Source: Piliocolobus tephrosceles (Eukaryota > Chordata > Mammalia > Primates > Cercopithecidae). Taken from it: 64,000 bases of DNA. The translations under genes were made by a program, and so were the position numbers. The stretch spans positions 40,647,500 through 40,711,499 of the forward strand of contig NC_045443.1 of NCBI RefSeq assembly GCF_002776525.5, in the 5' to 3' direction. The notes beneath the pieces were generated by a model. The model did no database searches. It worked only from the letters and a program-made list of their open reading frames with translations, and was not told the origin of the DNA. Each line of letters opens with the position of its first letter. The stretch's first letter is position 1. Below, one piece after another: positions 13,901 to 25,900 of the stretch.

Positions 13901-16900
13901 ATAGAAACATTGTTTTTGCTGCTCATAAAAGGAAATACTGCAAAATATGTAGGAGGAAATGTTTTCTCTTCTCCTACAGCTCCAAAAAGAAAGCAGCTAA
14001 AATGCCAGTCACAAAACTATCCTTGTAAATGTTATTCTGAATGAAGAAGTCTTATAAAACTCATGCATTTCAAAAATTGTTGCTGTATCTTGTGAAAGTA
14101 ATCTTTAACTTCCAAAAATCTGATTTAGAAATGGATGACTTACTAATTAGTATACTTTCCAATATTTAAATGGACACGTTATCTGGGAGGTGTTAATAAA
14201 TGATAACGATTTTTTGTTATTTATCAAAAGGGGATCATTGGCACATCTCTTCTTCCCCACATGAGGTAAAATAAAACTTATAATGCTGCTAGGTTTCTTT
14301 TCACACAGAGTTTGAGTCTGTATCTCAACTAAATTACCATTCTTAGCAACATATGCTGCCTCCTAGTGACCATTTTCTTGTTTCTTTCCTATTAGGTTGG
14401 AGCAAAAGTAATTGCAGTTTTTGCCTATTCATCCATTTAATGAAACAGTGAAGCAGACAGCTGATGTTCTGGCTTATGCAATCTTTACTCCCTCTTTTCA
14501 AGTAGTAGCACTCTCGTTTTCCAAGGGACCTCTCCCAGGTGTCAGATGTGGGTTAGGGTCCCAGGAAGGAGTCCCAGGAATGCAGGTTTAGTAAATCACA
14601 TATTGCAGTTCACACTTTCTGGTTTGGTTCTGTATATATGATCCAGGCCAGGCCATTCCTAGCCACTGAGACTCAATTACACAGCTTTTGTTGGCACTGT
14701 TGGGAAAGAAAAGTCATTCTTCTGCAGAGAAGCAAGTCTAGAGTGGTGACAAATGAGCCTAGGGTGGTTAATAACCATCTTGCCACCAAAGGTGTAAGCT
14801 AGACTAGGAATGGATCTAACACAGAGAAAAGCAGAGCTGAATGATCAAAAAAAAGGCGATCGTTTAGGACACTTAAGTCCCAACTACAGCTGTGCCTGAA
14901 TCAATCATGGGCTTTCAGTTACGAGGGCCAATAAATTCTCGTGTTTCTTTAAATTACTGTGGGTTTGAGGTGGGTTTCTATTACTTAAAACCAAAAAACC
15001 TCAATTAATACGTCAAGAATTCTGACATTAATTTAGATAACGTTTCCTTTATGTAGAGTTCAGAGTCTGTTTTACCTCTATTTTTGAAAAACTGGACCAT
15101 GTTCTAGTTCTCACTACAGACTACTTCTCCATACTCCATGATTTTTCTAGTAGAGACCAAACTGGGCTAGGAGTTAGGCAGCTGGATCTTTTTAATTCCA
15201 CTACCTGTGTGACTCTGAATCTGTCTCCTCTCCAATCTGGGACCCAATTTTCATTCTATAAAATGGTGTGGGGAAAAGAAAGAGAGATCAGACTGTTACT
15301 GTGTCTATATAGAAAGAAGTAGACATAAGAGACTCCATTTTGTTCTGTATTTGAGATGCTGTTAATCTGTTAACCCTACCCCCAACCTTGTCCTTGCAAG
15401 AGACATGTGCTGAGGTGACTCAAAGTTTAAGGGATTTTGGGCTGTGCAGGGTGTGCTTTGTTAAACAAGTGCCTGAAGGCAGTATGCTTGTGAAAAGTCA
15501 TCACCATTCTCTTAACCTCAAGTACCCAGGGACACATACACTGCAGAAGGTCCCAGGGACCTCTGCCTAGGAAAGCTAGGTATTGTCCAAGGTTTCTCCC
15601 CATGTGACAGTCTGAAATCTGGCCTCCTGGGAAGGGAAAGACCTTATCATCCCCCAGCCTGACACCCATGAAGGGTCTGTGCTGAGGAGGATTAGTAATA
15701 GAGGAAAGAAGGCCTCTTGGCAGTTGAGATAGAGAAAAGCGTCTGTCTCCTGCCCACCCCTGGGCAATGGAACATCTTGCTGTAAAACCCCATTGTATGT
15801 TCTATTTACTGAGAAAGGAGAAAACCGCCTTAGGGCTGAAGGTGGGACGTGCTAGTGGCAATGCTGCTTTTTATGCACTAAAAAGGTTTATAGAGATGTT
15901 TGCATATGCATATCAAGGCACAGTACTTTTCCTTAAACTTATTCATGTCACAGAGATCTTTATTCATATGTCTTACTGCTGACCTTCTCCCTACTATGAT
16001 CCTATTATCCTGCTACTTCCCTTTTCTAAGATGGTAAAGATAATGATCAATAAATATTGAGGGAACTCAGAGACCGGTGCCACGCAGGACCTCTGTATGC
16101 TGAGCAGCGGTCCCCTGGGCCCACTTTTTCTTTCTCTATACTTTGTCTCTGTGTCTCATTTCTCAAGTCTCTCATTCCACCTAACGAGAAACGCCCACAG
16201 GTGTGGAGGGGCAGGCCACCCCTTCAAATGGGAATTAAAAAAGAGTGTCTCTAAAATCCTTTTCTTCTCTAAAATTCAATGATTTTATTAGGTTACATAT
16301 GAAAGTGTTATTCAAATTTTCACTAATTTTTAAAATTTATGAGACTGACATGATAATGTTAGAAAACAATTTGTTCTTTTTATATTACAGTACAGTCAAA
16401 TGAACTTCCTTGCATGATTTATGGAACCCAGTTTCATTAGTTCAAACCCACAGAGATAAACACAACTAGACGGCCAGGCACAGTGGCTAACGCCTGTAAT
16501 CACAGCCCTTTGGGAATCCAAAGCGGATGGATCACAAGGTTCGGAGATCAAGACCATCCTGGCTAACACGTTGAAACCCCGTCTCTACTAAAAATACAAA
16601 AAAATTAGCCAGGGGTGGTGGCAGGCGCCTGTAGTCCCAGCTACTTGGGAGACTGAGGCAGGAGGATGGAGTGAACACGGGAGACAGAGCTTGCAGTGAG
16701 CCGAGATCTCGCCACTGCACTCCAGCCTGGGTGACAGAGCAAGACTCTGTCTCAAAAAAATTAATTAATTAATTAATTAATTAAAAAAAAAAAAAAAAAA
16801 ACTTGACGAGGAAATGGAAGAACCAAGCTTTAAAATATAAACTATATTATAACTTCACTAATATAAATGTCTCTAAGACACTGTTAAGAGGAAATTATGA

Positions 16901-19900
16901 ATCACATTTAGATAAAATCACATTCCCATAAAAGAAATATACATTACATGTTCCCTATACCATTATAAAAATCATATTCCTTCTCCTCTTCATATTTTAA
17001 GTTTTGAGTCTCTAAATCCTACCTTTTATTTTCTCAGTGTTAACTAATATAATAAAAATAGATTTTCAATGGATATTTATGTGAAAGCATAGAGAAAGGT
17101 CTAGAAAGACATATAACAACGGAGGTTGAGTCTCTGGAGGAAGCAGAGGGAATCACATTAGGATGCTAGCAGGGATGGCAGAGTCATCTGCAATGTTTTT
17201 ATTTTTATTTTTAGGCAGAGTCTCGTTCTGTCACCCAGGCTGGAGTGCAGTGGCACGAACTCAGCTCGCTGCAACCTCCACCTCCGGGGTTCAAGAGTTT
17301 CTCCTGCCCCAGCCTCCTGAGTAGCTGGGATTACAGGCGTGTACTACCACGCCTGGCTAATTTTTGTATTTTTAGTAAAGACAGGGCTTTACCATGTTGG
17401 TCAGGCTGGTCTCAAACTCCTGACCTCGTGATCCGCCTATCTCAGCCTCCCAAAGTGATAGGATTACAGGCATAAGCCACCACGTCTGGCCTTGATTTTT
17501 ATTTTGATGGGCTGTTTTGTGCATTATTTGCGTAATCCTTTTTCAAACGGGTTTTTTAAAGGAAGCTTTACTACCTATATCTTTCACTCCATACCACTAT
17601 TTTTATCTTTCCATTTACCAACATGTGTTAAGCCTAAACTGACAGCAGACTTGAAGCAAGAGATAAGTAAATATAAGTACAAACAGATGAATAAATTACA
17701 TGTATGTTTAAAGTGTTTCTATAATCAGGGCTTTTGAAAATTCATGTTCTGGTATAGTAACTACTCTTGGAAACTCTGATGGAATGATACTTACTTTACT
17801 ATTTGGGAAATTCTCGTCATCAATATCTTCATCCAAACAGACCAAATCACCCTCCACTACTCTTGCTCCATAGGTTGCAAGTCTGTAAGATACTGCCTCA
17901 TTCCAAATTTTGCTGGTATATGCGTGAACATAGAATATGCGCATGGAATGGGGTAAAGAGAACCATGCCTGGATACAACCTTCCTCGGTCATGCCAAAGC
18001 GATGCAATGCCTCCAACAATGCTCTCTCCCGCACTTTGAATTCAGGCATCAAGGAAAGCGTGCCTTTAGCATCCTCTGAAATAAAGGGTAAATCAGGTAG
18101 TTAGCCACTTTTATTTAAAGACCGTTTTTACAAAGGCTTTTGTTCTAATCTCAAACTAAAGCAATGAACATGGGTATTAAGATGATATTTAACGCTTTCG
18201 GTTAAACCTAGCTACACTTGAAGAGCTTAAAAAAATAATAAGCATAATATGGCCCTATTCTCACTTTTCCTGTTATTAAAAAAAAAAAAAAGCAAGAATC
18301 CAACATTCATAACAGCTTACTAAAGTCCCTTACTTCAGAATAGAGATAAAGTAATGAAGTTATTCACAGGACTGTTGAAACAAAATCAAACCAACAAAAA
18401 CAACAACAACAAAAAAAAACCCTCAAGGATTAAATAATTTAATTGCTATTGCTGAGCTAGCAGAGACTAGAGTTTTTTAAAGAGCTATTCTGGACATAAA
18501 CACAGAACTTTTTTTTACTAAGAAAGGGTTAAGATCTGGAGCCTTCAGGCACACTATTATGCCTCACAAAATAGGATGCACTTTGAAATGTAGATGACTG
18601 GAATCTACCACAAAGATGCTTATTCAGGTATGGCCTTGGAATTGGCATTGAAATAAATGTACCAGGTGTTTCTTATGCATATGAATGTTGAAGAATCATT
18701 ACCATAAGAAAATTTTCATCTCGGGGACTCTACAACAGACACAAATAAGTCACTTTGAATTTTCCTTAGTATTACTTAAATTACTCATAAGAGTTAGAAG
18801 TGCCCACACTGTTTACACATTGTGGTGTGGCACAAAAATATTACTTTCCTGTGAATAGCTGCACATATGTAATATGTACATAATTAAAAATAATAAATAA
18901 ATATTTGAAAACTGACATCCTTTATTTCAATGTAAGTGAAATTCAGTATGTCGGTCAGATATCTGAATGAATCTGACATGGTGTGGTTGCTGTTTTAATT
19001 ATTTAAATAAAGGTAATATTTATCTGTATGTAGCACATGCGAGGCATTATTCCAAGGGCATATCTAAATCTCATAATACTCTTTTAGGTATTGTGATTTG
19101 CTTCAATTTACAGATAAGAAAACTAACACAATAACGTCAAATCACTTGCACAAGATCATACAGTTGGGAAGTATTAAAGTTGAGAGTTAACCCCATGCAG
19201 TCTGACTCAAGCCACTTTCATAACCACTTTTCCTTACTGGTTTTCATCAAGCATTCTATATATACTCCATCATATTGACCTAAAGTTTTAAAAACTGACA
19301 AGGCTAATTGGCAACCAGAATGAAAATAATGCATAAAGTTTGGAATATCATAAATGAACTTTCATTTATTTATGTTTGTATCTCCCCCAGCTGCAATTAA
19401 TTATATTGCCATCAGTGCCAGACTAGAATTTGGAACTCCTCTCTTTTCAGAGGATTTCAGCCAAGAAAAACTAAGAAACTATTTCTCCCATTGCCCCTAC
19501 CCCTAGACAAGAGTTAGCATAGACAAAAAAACTTCCAAATCTGACCAAAAACGAAGTGAGTGCCTAAGTCATGGAATAAAAGTATTCAGTATGTAATATA
19601 CTATAATCGATTTCTTATCACATTTATGTTACAATAAATGTTCTCCTGCTGATAAAACATTTATAGTGTGTATCTGTATCTGCATGGCTATGTACAGGAT
19701 AAAGAAACTTAAATACCAGTTTGAAGAAAATACTTCTTTGCTCTATTTACAGGATCATCCAAGTCTTCTGGTGTAAGAAACAATTTTATGGCTTTCGTCT
19801 TGAAAAATCAAGCAAGTAAACATGGGTTAATAAAAATGTCAAATTACTTTCTTAAAAAAAAGATGCAAATTCTCTAGCATCCTAAAAGAATAGGCATTTA

Positions 19901-22900
19901 ATAATTATACTTGATGCTGCAATTTTCTCTTTAGGGTTTCAAAAATTAAACAGTCAATGTTAAATGTAGAAATAAGCCTTCTGCATGAAATAACTTTATA
20001 TATAGGTTTAAAATATTATGGACTGAAAAAAGCATTTCCCTATCACTTCCATAATTTCACTTTTATCATTTTTTTTAAATATTAAGGTTAAAATGTATTG
20101 ACATTCTTAGTAAGGTGTAAGAATTCTGAAAAGCTTAGGCTAAATGTATTAAACCCCTATTTTTAAACTGTTTCCAGAAGCAACAAAATTAGAAAGTATT
20201 ATAAATAGTAAAACTTTTTTGAATTCATTTCAGGTTCTTAACAACCTACCTGAAGAAGCACCAAGAAAACCTAACATACTTCCTAAGACAGTGAAAATTG
20301 AGCCCCTTCTGGCCTAAAAATAAATATTAAATATTTGTTTAATATTTAAATAGATGTATTTGAAAATATTTAATATTTAAATGGCTGGAGCAGAAGTAAA
20401 ATTAAACCAATGTATTGTTACAGAAGAAAAAAGAAAAATAAACAAAATAAAAGAAAGGGCAAATGAAAAAGCAAGACAATGTCCAGGTCAAAGAGTTAAA
20501 TATGGACACAAGAAATGCAGGCAGCTGTAAAGTAAAAAGATCAAGAACTACTCTGAGGGCTCAGAAGTAGAAACTAGTGAACCCCAAAAGCAACCCTCAA
20601 AGAAAAAAAACAACAACAAAGATTTTAAGTATCCAACTTATCTGAGTCAGAAAAGGGAAGAGGAAAAGAAGTAGCTCTGAAGATGTAGAATGCCTCGCTC
20701 CCAGAGCAAAAGTAAAGAAAATAGCTCAGAAAGAAAACATTATAAAAAGAAGCTTCAGAAGTTTCCAAAGAAAACACAGCTATAACTTTCAGGTTAGGAT
20801 CAAATGAATTAAAGTTATGTTTCACCCATTTCACAGCCACAAATATCCTTTTTTGGTTTGTTTTTTTGAGACGGAGTCTTGCTCTGTTGCCCAGGCTGCA
20901 GTACAGTGGCGCAATCTTGGCTCACTGCAACCTCTGCCTCCTGGGTTCAAGCTATTCTCCTGCCTCAGCCTTCCAGGTAGCTGGGACTACAGGCACCCGC
21001 CATCACACCCGGCTAATTTTTATATTTTTAGTAGAGATGGGTTTTACCATATTGGCCAGGCTGGTCTCGAACTCCTGACCTTGTGAACTGCCCACCTCAG
21101 CACAAATATCTTAACTGGCTTTTTTATTTCTCAAGACTTAGAAGTCCTTGAAGAAGAAAAGGATATTGGAAATATAAAAGATAGTTCTCCCTTAAAACCA
21201 AAAAGAATTCATAAGACAAAAGATAAAGAGAGATATAAAATTGGAGAAGAGGTTATATCGAGAGTACTATCAAAGTAAGTACACAGTATAAATTCTATTG
21301 TCATTGGCAATGGACAGACAACCTAGACTTCTGTCATGCTTTATCTCTGTTATTGAGCTAAGAACACAAGGGTAAAATAATGACATAAATTTCAGACCTG
21401 ACCAACACACATGACAAAAATAGGAAAGTAGCAAGCAGAGGGGAAAGGCAAGCCCTTAATTTCATTTGTGCTCTCAATTTCCTGAATTCTTTGGACTTAA
21501 AAATAATTGCCAAAATCTTAATGAAAAAGTTGCCAAATTTAATATTTTATTTTAAATCCTAAATAGATTAAAAGATGTTCCTTTCTTTTTAAATAGTATC
21601 TACTAGTTCACTTATTTTGTCACTGTCTTTAGCCCTGGGATTTATTTCTAAAGCACGTGTCTTAGAGTAGTAAAGAATCTTAAATAGGTCATTTGACCCA
21701 ATTTCCCATTCAATTTTCCTTTACAGTATTCATTTATTCAAGCAAATATTATTAGGTATCTGCCACGTGCTAGCTACTGCATAGGGTATTAGGGACAGAG
21801 CATTGAGTAAAAGAGTCATGGTCTCTGTCCAACTAAAACTTTCTGCCTACTGACAAAATTAAATAAGCAATAACAATAAAATATAATACAACTTAAGATG
21901 GGAAGCCCAAGATGATACAGGATCACAAAATAAGAGGAATTCACTTTTTCTTGGGGAGTAGAATGAGAATATTTAAACTGAGACCTAAAGAATATACACG
22001 TTGGGGAGGGAGTGCTTCAGGCAAAGGAAAGAAGATACAGCTTTTTAGCTGCAAGAATCAGCCTCTAAGATGGCCCTCAATGCTCTCCATCACTTGGTCT
22101 TCACACGTGATGTAGTCCTCTCAAACACTTATCAGGGTTGATCTGTGTGGCCAGAAGACAGAAGAAGTGAAAGTATGCCACTTCTAAGACTAGGTTATAA
22201 AAGACACTGCGGTATCTGTCGTCTCTCTCTCTCTCTCTCCTTTGCATTCTTGGACTTACTTCTCTAGGAGAAGCAATGCCACAGACAGTCTTAAAGCAAG
22301 AAAATAAAGTCTCCTGCCAACAACCATGAGCATGAGCTTAGTAGCAGATCCTCCATCCTGGTCAAGTCTTCAGAGACTACACACCTGGGCCAATTGTGTG
22401 ACTGCAGCCTCACAAGAGACCCTGATCCAGAGCCACTCAGCTAAGCTGCTCCCAAATTCCTGACTCTCAGAAATTGAGATAATAAATGCTTGTTGTCTTC
22501 AACCACTATGTATTGGGGTAATTTGTTACATAGCAATAATTGATTATTACTACTAAAGCAAAAGTTTTTAGAAATTCAAGAGCATGCAATATGAGGTTTG
22601 AAAGAGGTAGAGGGGTAGCCATCCGGCTTTTGCTTAAATGCCATGAGAAACAGGACATTCCAGTTATTTGAACAATTGTTAAGAAAAAGTCTTTTATGCT
22701 GGACTACAAGTCCCTTAAATATCTAGCCCATCCCATCTATGGACACTTGTCTGGCACTGTACTAGCTGCCTTAACAAAAGTTCTTTCATTTGATTCTCAG
22801 AAAAATCTTGTGACATACATGCTATCTCCATTTTACAGATAAGGAAACTGAGGCTTGGAAAAGTTAAGTAACTTGGAAAAGTTAAGTACCTATAGTAACA

Positions 22901-25900
22901 CAGGTGGCAAATGGCAGAACTCAAGTAGAACATATGCTGCATCCAACAGGGCCCAAACTATTAAGTACTTCTTCTGTATGACAAAATTTTAAACATTTTA
23001 CAAGTTAATTTTTAGAGTTTTCTAGACTAAAGAACCACTGCTGAGGTAAACATTTCTAGACTCTTTATCATGTCAGTTATATTCCAGTTGCTAAAATCTC
23101 CTTTGAAATGTGAAACCCAGAACTACCTATAGATTTGCAGATGTGGTCTAAATCATCAGCTCTGAACATTATTTGATATGTAAGATGATGTTCAATGCAC
23201 CATGTTTCTCACAAAATCTTTTACTGTTTCCTTCTCTTCCACTCAAGAAACCATATTAGAACACAGGTGAGTGAACAAGATACTATCATAAGAATAATCT
23301 TGCACTTGTTCAAATATATAATTTTTATAGTTTTGTAGTTTTCCTCCATTATGTGCATTCCATTTTAGTGTAAAAATATGTAATTATATATAAAAAATAT
23401 AAATTAAAAGTAGATATACACACATATGCTTTTAATATTTCAGCAGATGCAGCTTCTTAGTTGTAACATGCATTTTTAGTTTCATTTTTAACTTGTCAGA
23501 TTTTGTTTTCAAATTTGCTGCTCCCCTTTTAGTCTCTGGACTTCTGTGGATTCCTATCTTTTATATGATCTGATATCTGATTTCTGGGATTGTAGGGTCA
23601 AAATTTCCTCTAAATCTTCTATTCAGTTCACTAAAATTGGAAAGTGATAGTCATTTCTGTGTCAAATCTCAAATATGTACTAACCACAAGGACACTCACA
23701 CAGTTGACTTTCTAGTAATGTGATACCAAGGACATAGCAGCAGCTTACTAAATGTTCAGTGATGTAATATATTTGGTATGTGTGTGTTTACATGCATTTA
23801 TAAGCTAGAGTTAAGAAAGCAAGGAGCTGGATTATGTAGTAAGTATAATTGACAGAAACAGATAAGATTGCATTTTCCAAAATCCATACCATTTCATTCT
23901 TCAGCAAAGCTAGTCCAATTTGGTCTGTGTGAACTTTCCTTCCCTTCCCAAATCTCTGTGGTCCATAGTAATTCACAAAGCCTTTTTTCTATGTATACAA
24001 AATAATCAACAAATTAAGAGTATATAAGTACAATTACGTGTCAAAATACACAACTGAATTTTTCTCTTCGTAATTATTTTAATAGAAGAACTCTGTAATC
24101 AGCACTATGCACATAGGGACCAAATAGTCTGAGAAATGCTGGGTAATTAAAGAATAGGAAAGAAAACACAGAATTAGAAGTTAGAACATAAAACCAGTGA
24201 ATAAAACTTTAAAAATATGTCAGCTTTCCGTTCATGTTATTGAGGGGTTTCCTGGGATGTGAGATTTTCAGTGCTAGAGACAGAAAAGTTCTGGGCATCC
24301 AAAATGAATTGGTCACCTAGTACCCAGATCTGATCCCTACCCTGACGCTCTTTCTTATTTTGAGACTCTTCGGCTGTCTGGAGATGCAGGGAGTCAAGAA
24401 CAGGCTTACTTTCAAACCCCACACATCCTGGCTCTTTTCTACATAACTGTTTGTTCTTTAGTTCATCTCAGTTTCTTAAAGGCTGACCTGAGACAATGTA
24501 GCCACTTCAGCAGTACTCTACTGGTCCAGCTGTTCCAGCACCTGGAACAGGTATTCCTCCCTGTATTCCAGGGGAGGAATACAGACTTCACTTCTTGATG
24601 GAGGTGAACCCTTCAGGCCATGTTTTAAAGCTGTCACATTACTCAGAAGAAATAGAAAACTGTAATATACTACTGCAACCATTAAAGAAATTGGTCAGTC
24701 ATTAAACATGTGCTCGGAAAGAAAATACCAGGCCCAGTTTCTTGAAAGACAAGAGTCCTCCACACTTACTTTATGAGGAGAGTATGCATTTATTCAGTCA
24801 ACAATTATTATTGAATACCAACTCAAGAATTTTCTAGTAAAAGATGCTGAGCCAATTTGTTGTCAGCATGGTACAAAAGCATGTAATTATCTCATGTCAT
24901 TTAAAAAATTAATTGCAGGTTGGACACAGTGGCTCACTCCTGTAATCCCAGCACTTTGGGAGGCCAAGGCGGATGGATCACGAGGTCAGGTGATCGAGAC
25001 CATCCTGGCTAACACGGTGAAACCACGTCTCTACTAAAAATACAAAAAATTAGCCAGGCATGGTGGCGGGCGCCTGTAGTCCCAGCTACTCAGGAGGCTG
25101 AGGCAGGAGAATGGCTTGAACCCAGGAGGTGGCGCTTGCAGTGAGCCAAGATCGCGCCACTGCACTCTAGCCTGGGCGACAGAGTGAGACTCCATCTCAA
25201 AAGAAAAAAAAAAAAAAAAATTAACTGCAGATATAATAAGTACTCCCTGAATTAAATCTCATAAATATTTTTAATTATTTCAAATTTGAAAAAATAACAT
25301 CAGATAATGTCCTAGAATAACCAGAAGGGTTTTAAAGTAACCCTTCAAAGTAATTAGATATAACAAAAGGTTTATAACAGAGATATAACCCCTTGAAACA
25401 AAACTTCAAAGACTCCTTATTTTCAGGGTTTCTCAATTCCTTTCTTACATCATGAGAACCAATGGAAGTTGGCTAAAACTAAGATTGTTTCTAATGGGAA
25501 TTTTGTAATAGGCAGCTGTATATTCATACATAACAAATGAAAGACAGGTAATAAATGCTATCAGAGTTCAAAGAAACTTCTACCTTTTTAAAAATATATC
25601 ATTTTAGTAAGAGTTTTTGAGGAAAAATAAGTAGAATTTTAGGTGGGTCAAGGAAAACAAAGGTAAAATAACATATGATATGGTTTGGCTGTGTCCTCAC
25701 CAAATTTCATCTTGACTTGTAATCCCCACAATCCCCACATGTCATGGGAAGGACCCAGTGGGAAGTAATTGAATATGGGGTCGGTTTTCCCCCATGCTGT
25801 TCTCATGATAGTGAGTTCTCACGAGATCTGATCATTTTATAAGCATCTGGTATTTCCCCTGCTGGCATTCATTCTCTCTCCTGTCACCCTGTGAAGAGGT

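Larger units (their letters stand above)
12016..17794 (-). other. PUS7L: PUS7L intron 6
   Basis: Contains an AluJ (12430), a truncated L1 (12869), half of a MADE1 (14392), a solo LTR5 (15267), two Alus (16472, 17197), and two diverged copies of one about 140-bp sequence at 13760-13900 and 16933-17070. 13100-13755 and 13905-14390 show nothing further. 14430-15150 is unique, and 15150-15265 resembles a MIR. Confidence 0.85.
19799..23889 (-). other. PUS7L: PUS7L intron 4
   Basis: Contains a lysine-rich coding-like stretch split by an Alu (20240-21275), an ancient LINE/SINE-like block (about 21725-22020), an MLT1-type LTR (about 22030-22556) and a MIR (22735-22960). The intervals 19805-20220, 21280-21720 and 22970-23885 show nothing else. 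Confidence 0.8.

Noticed and set aside
15388..16282. Several short ORFs within 15.4-16.3 kb
   Set aside because: They lie inside a solo LTR and its flank, overlap on both strands and match no viral or cellular protein.
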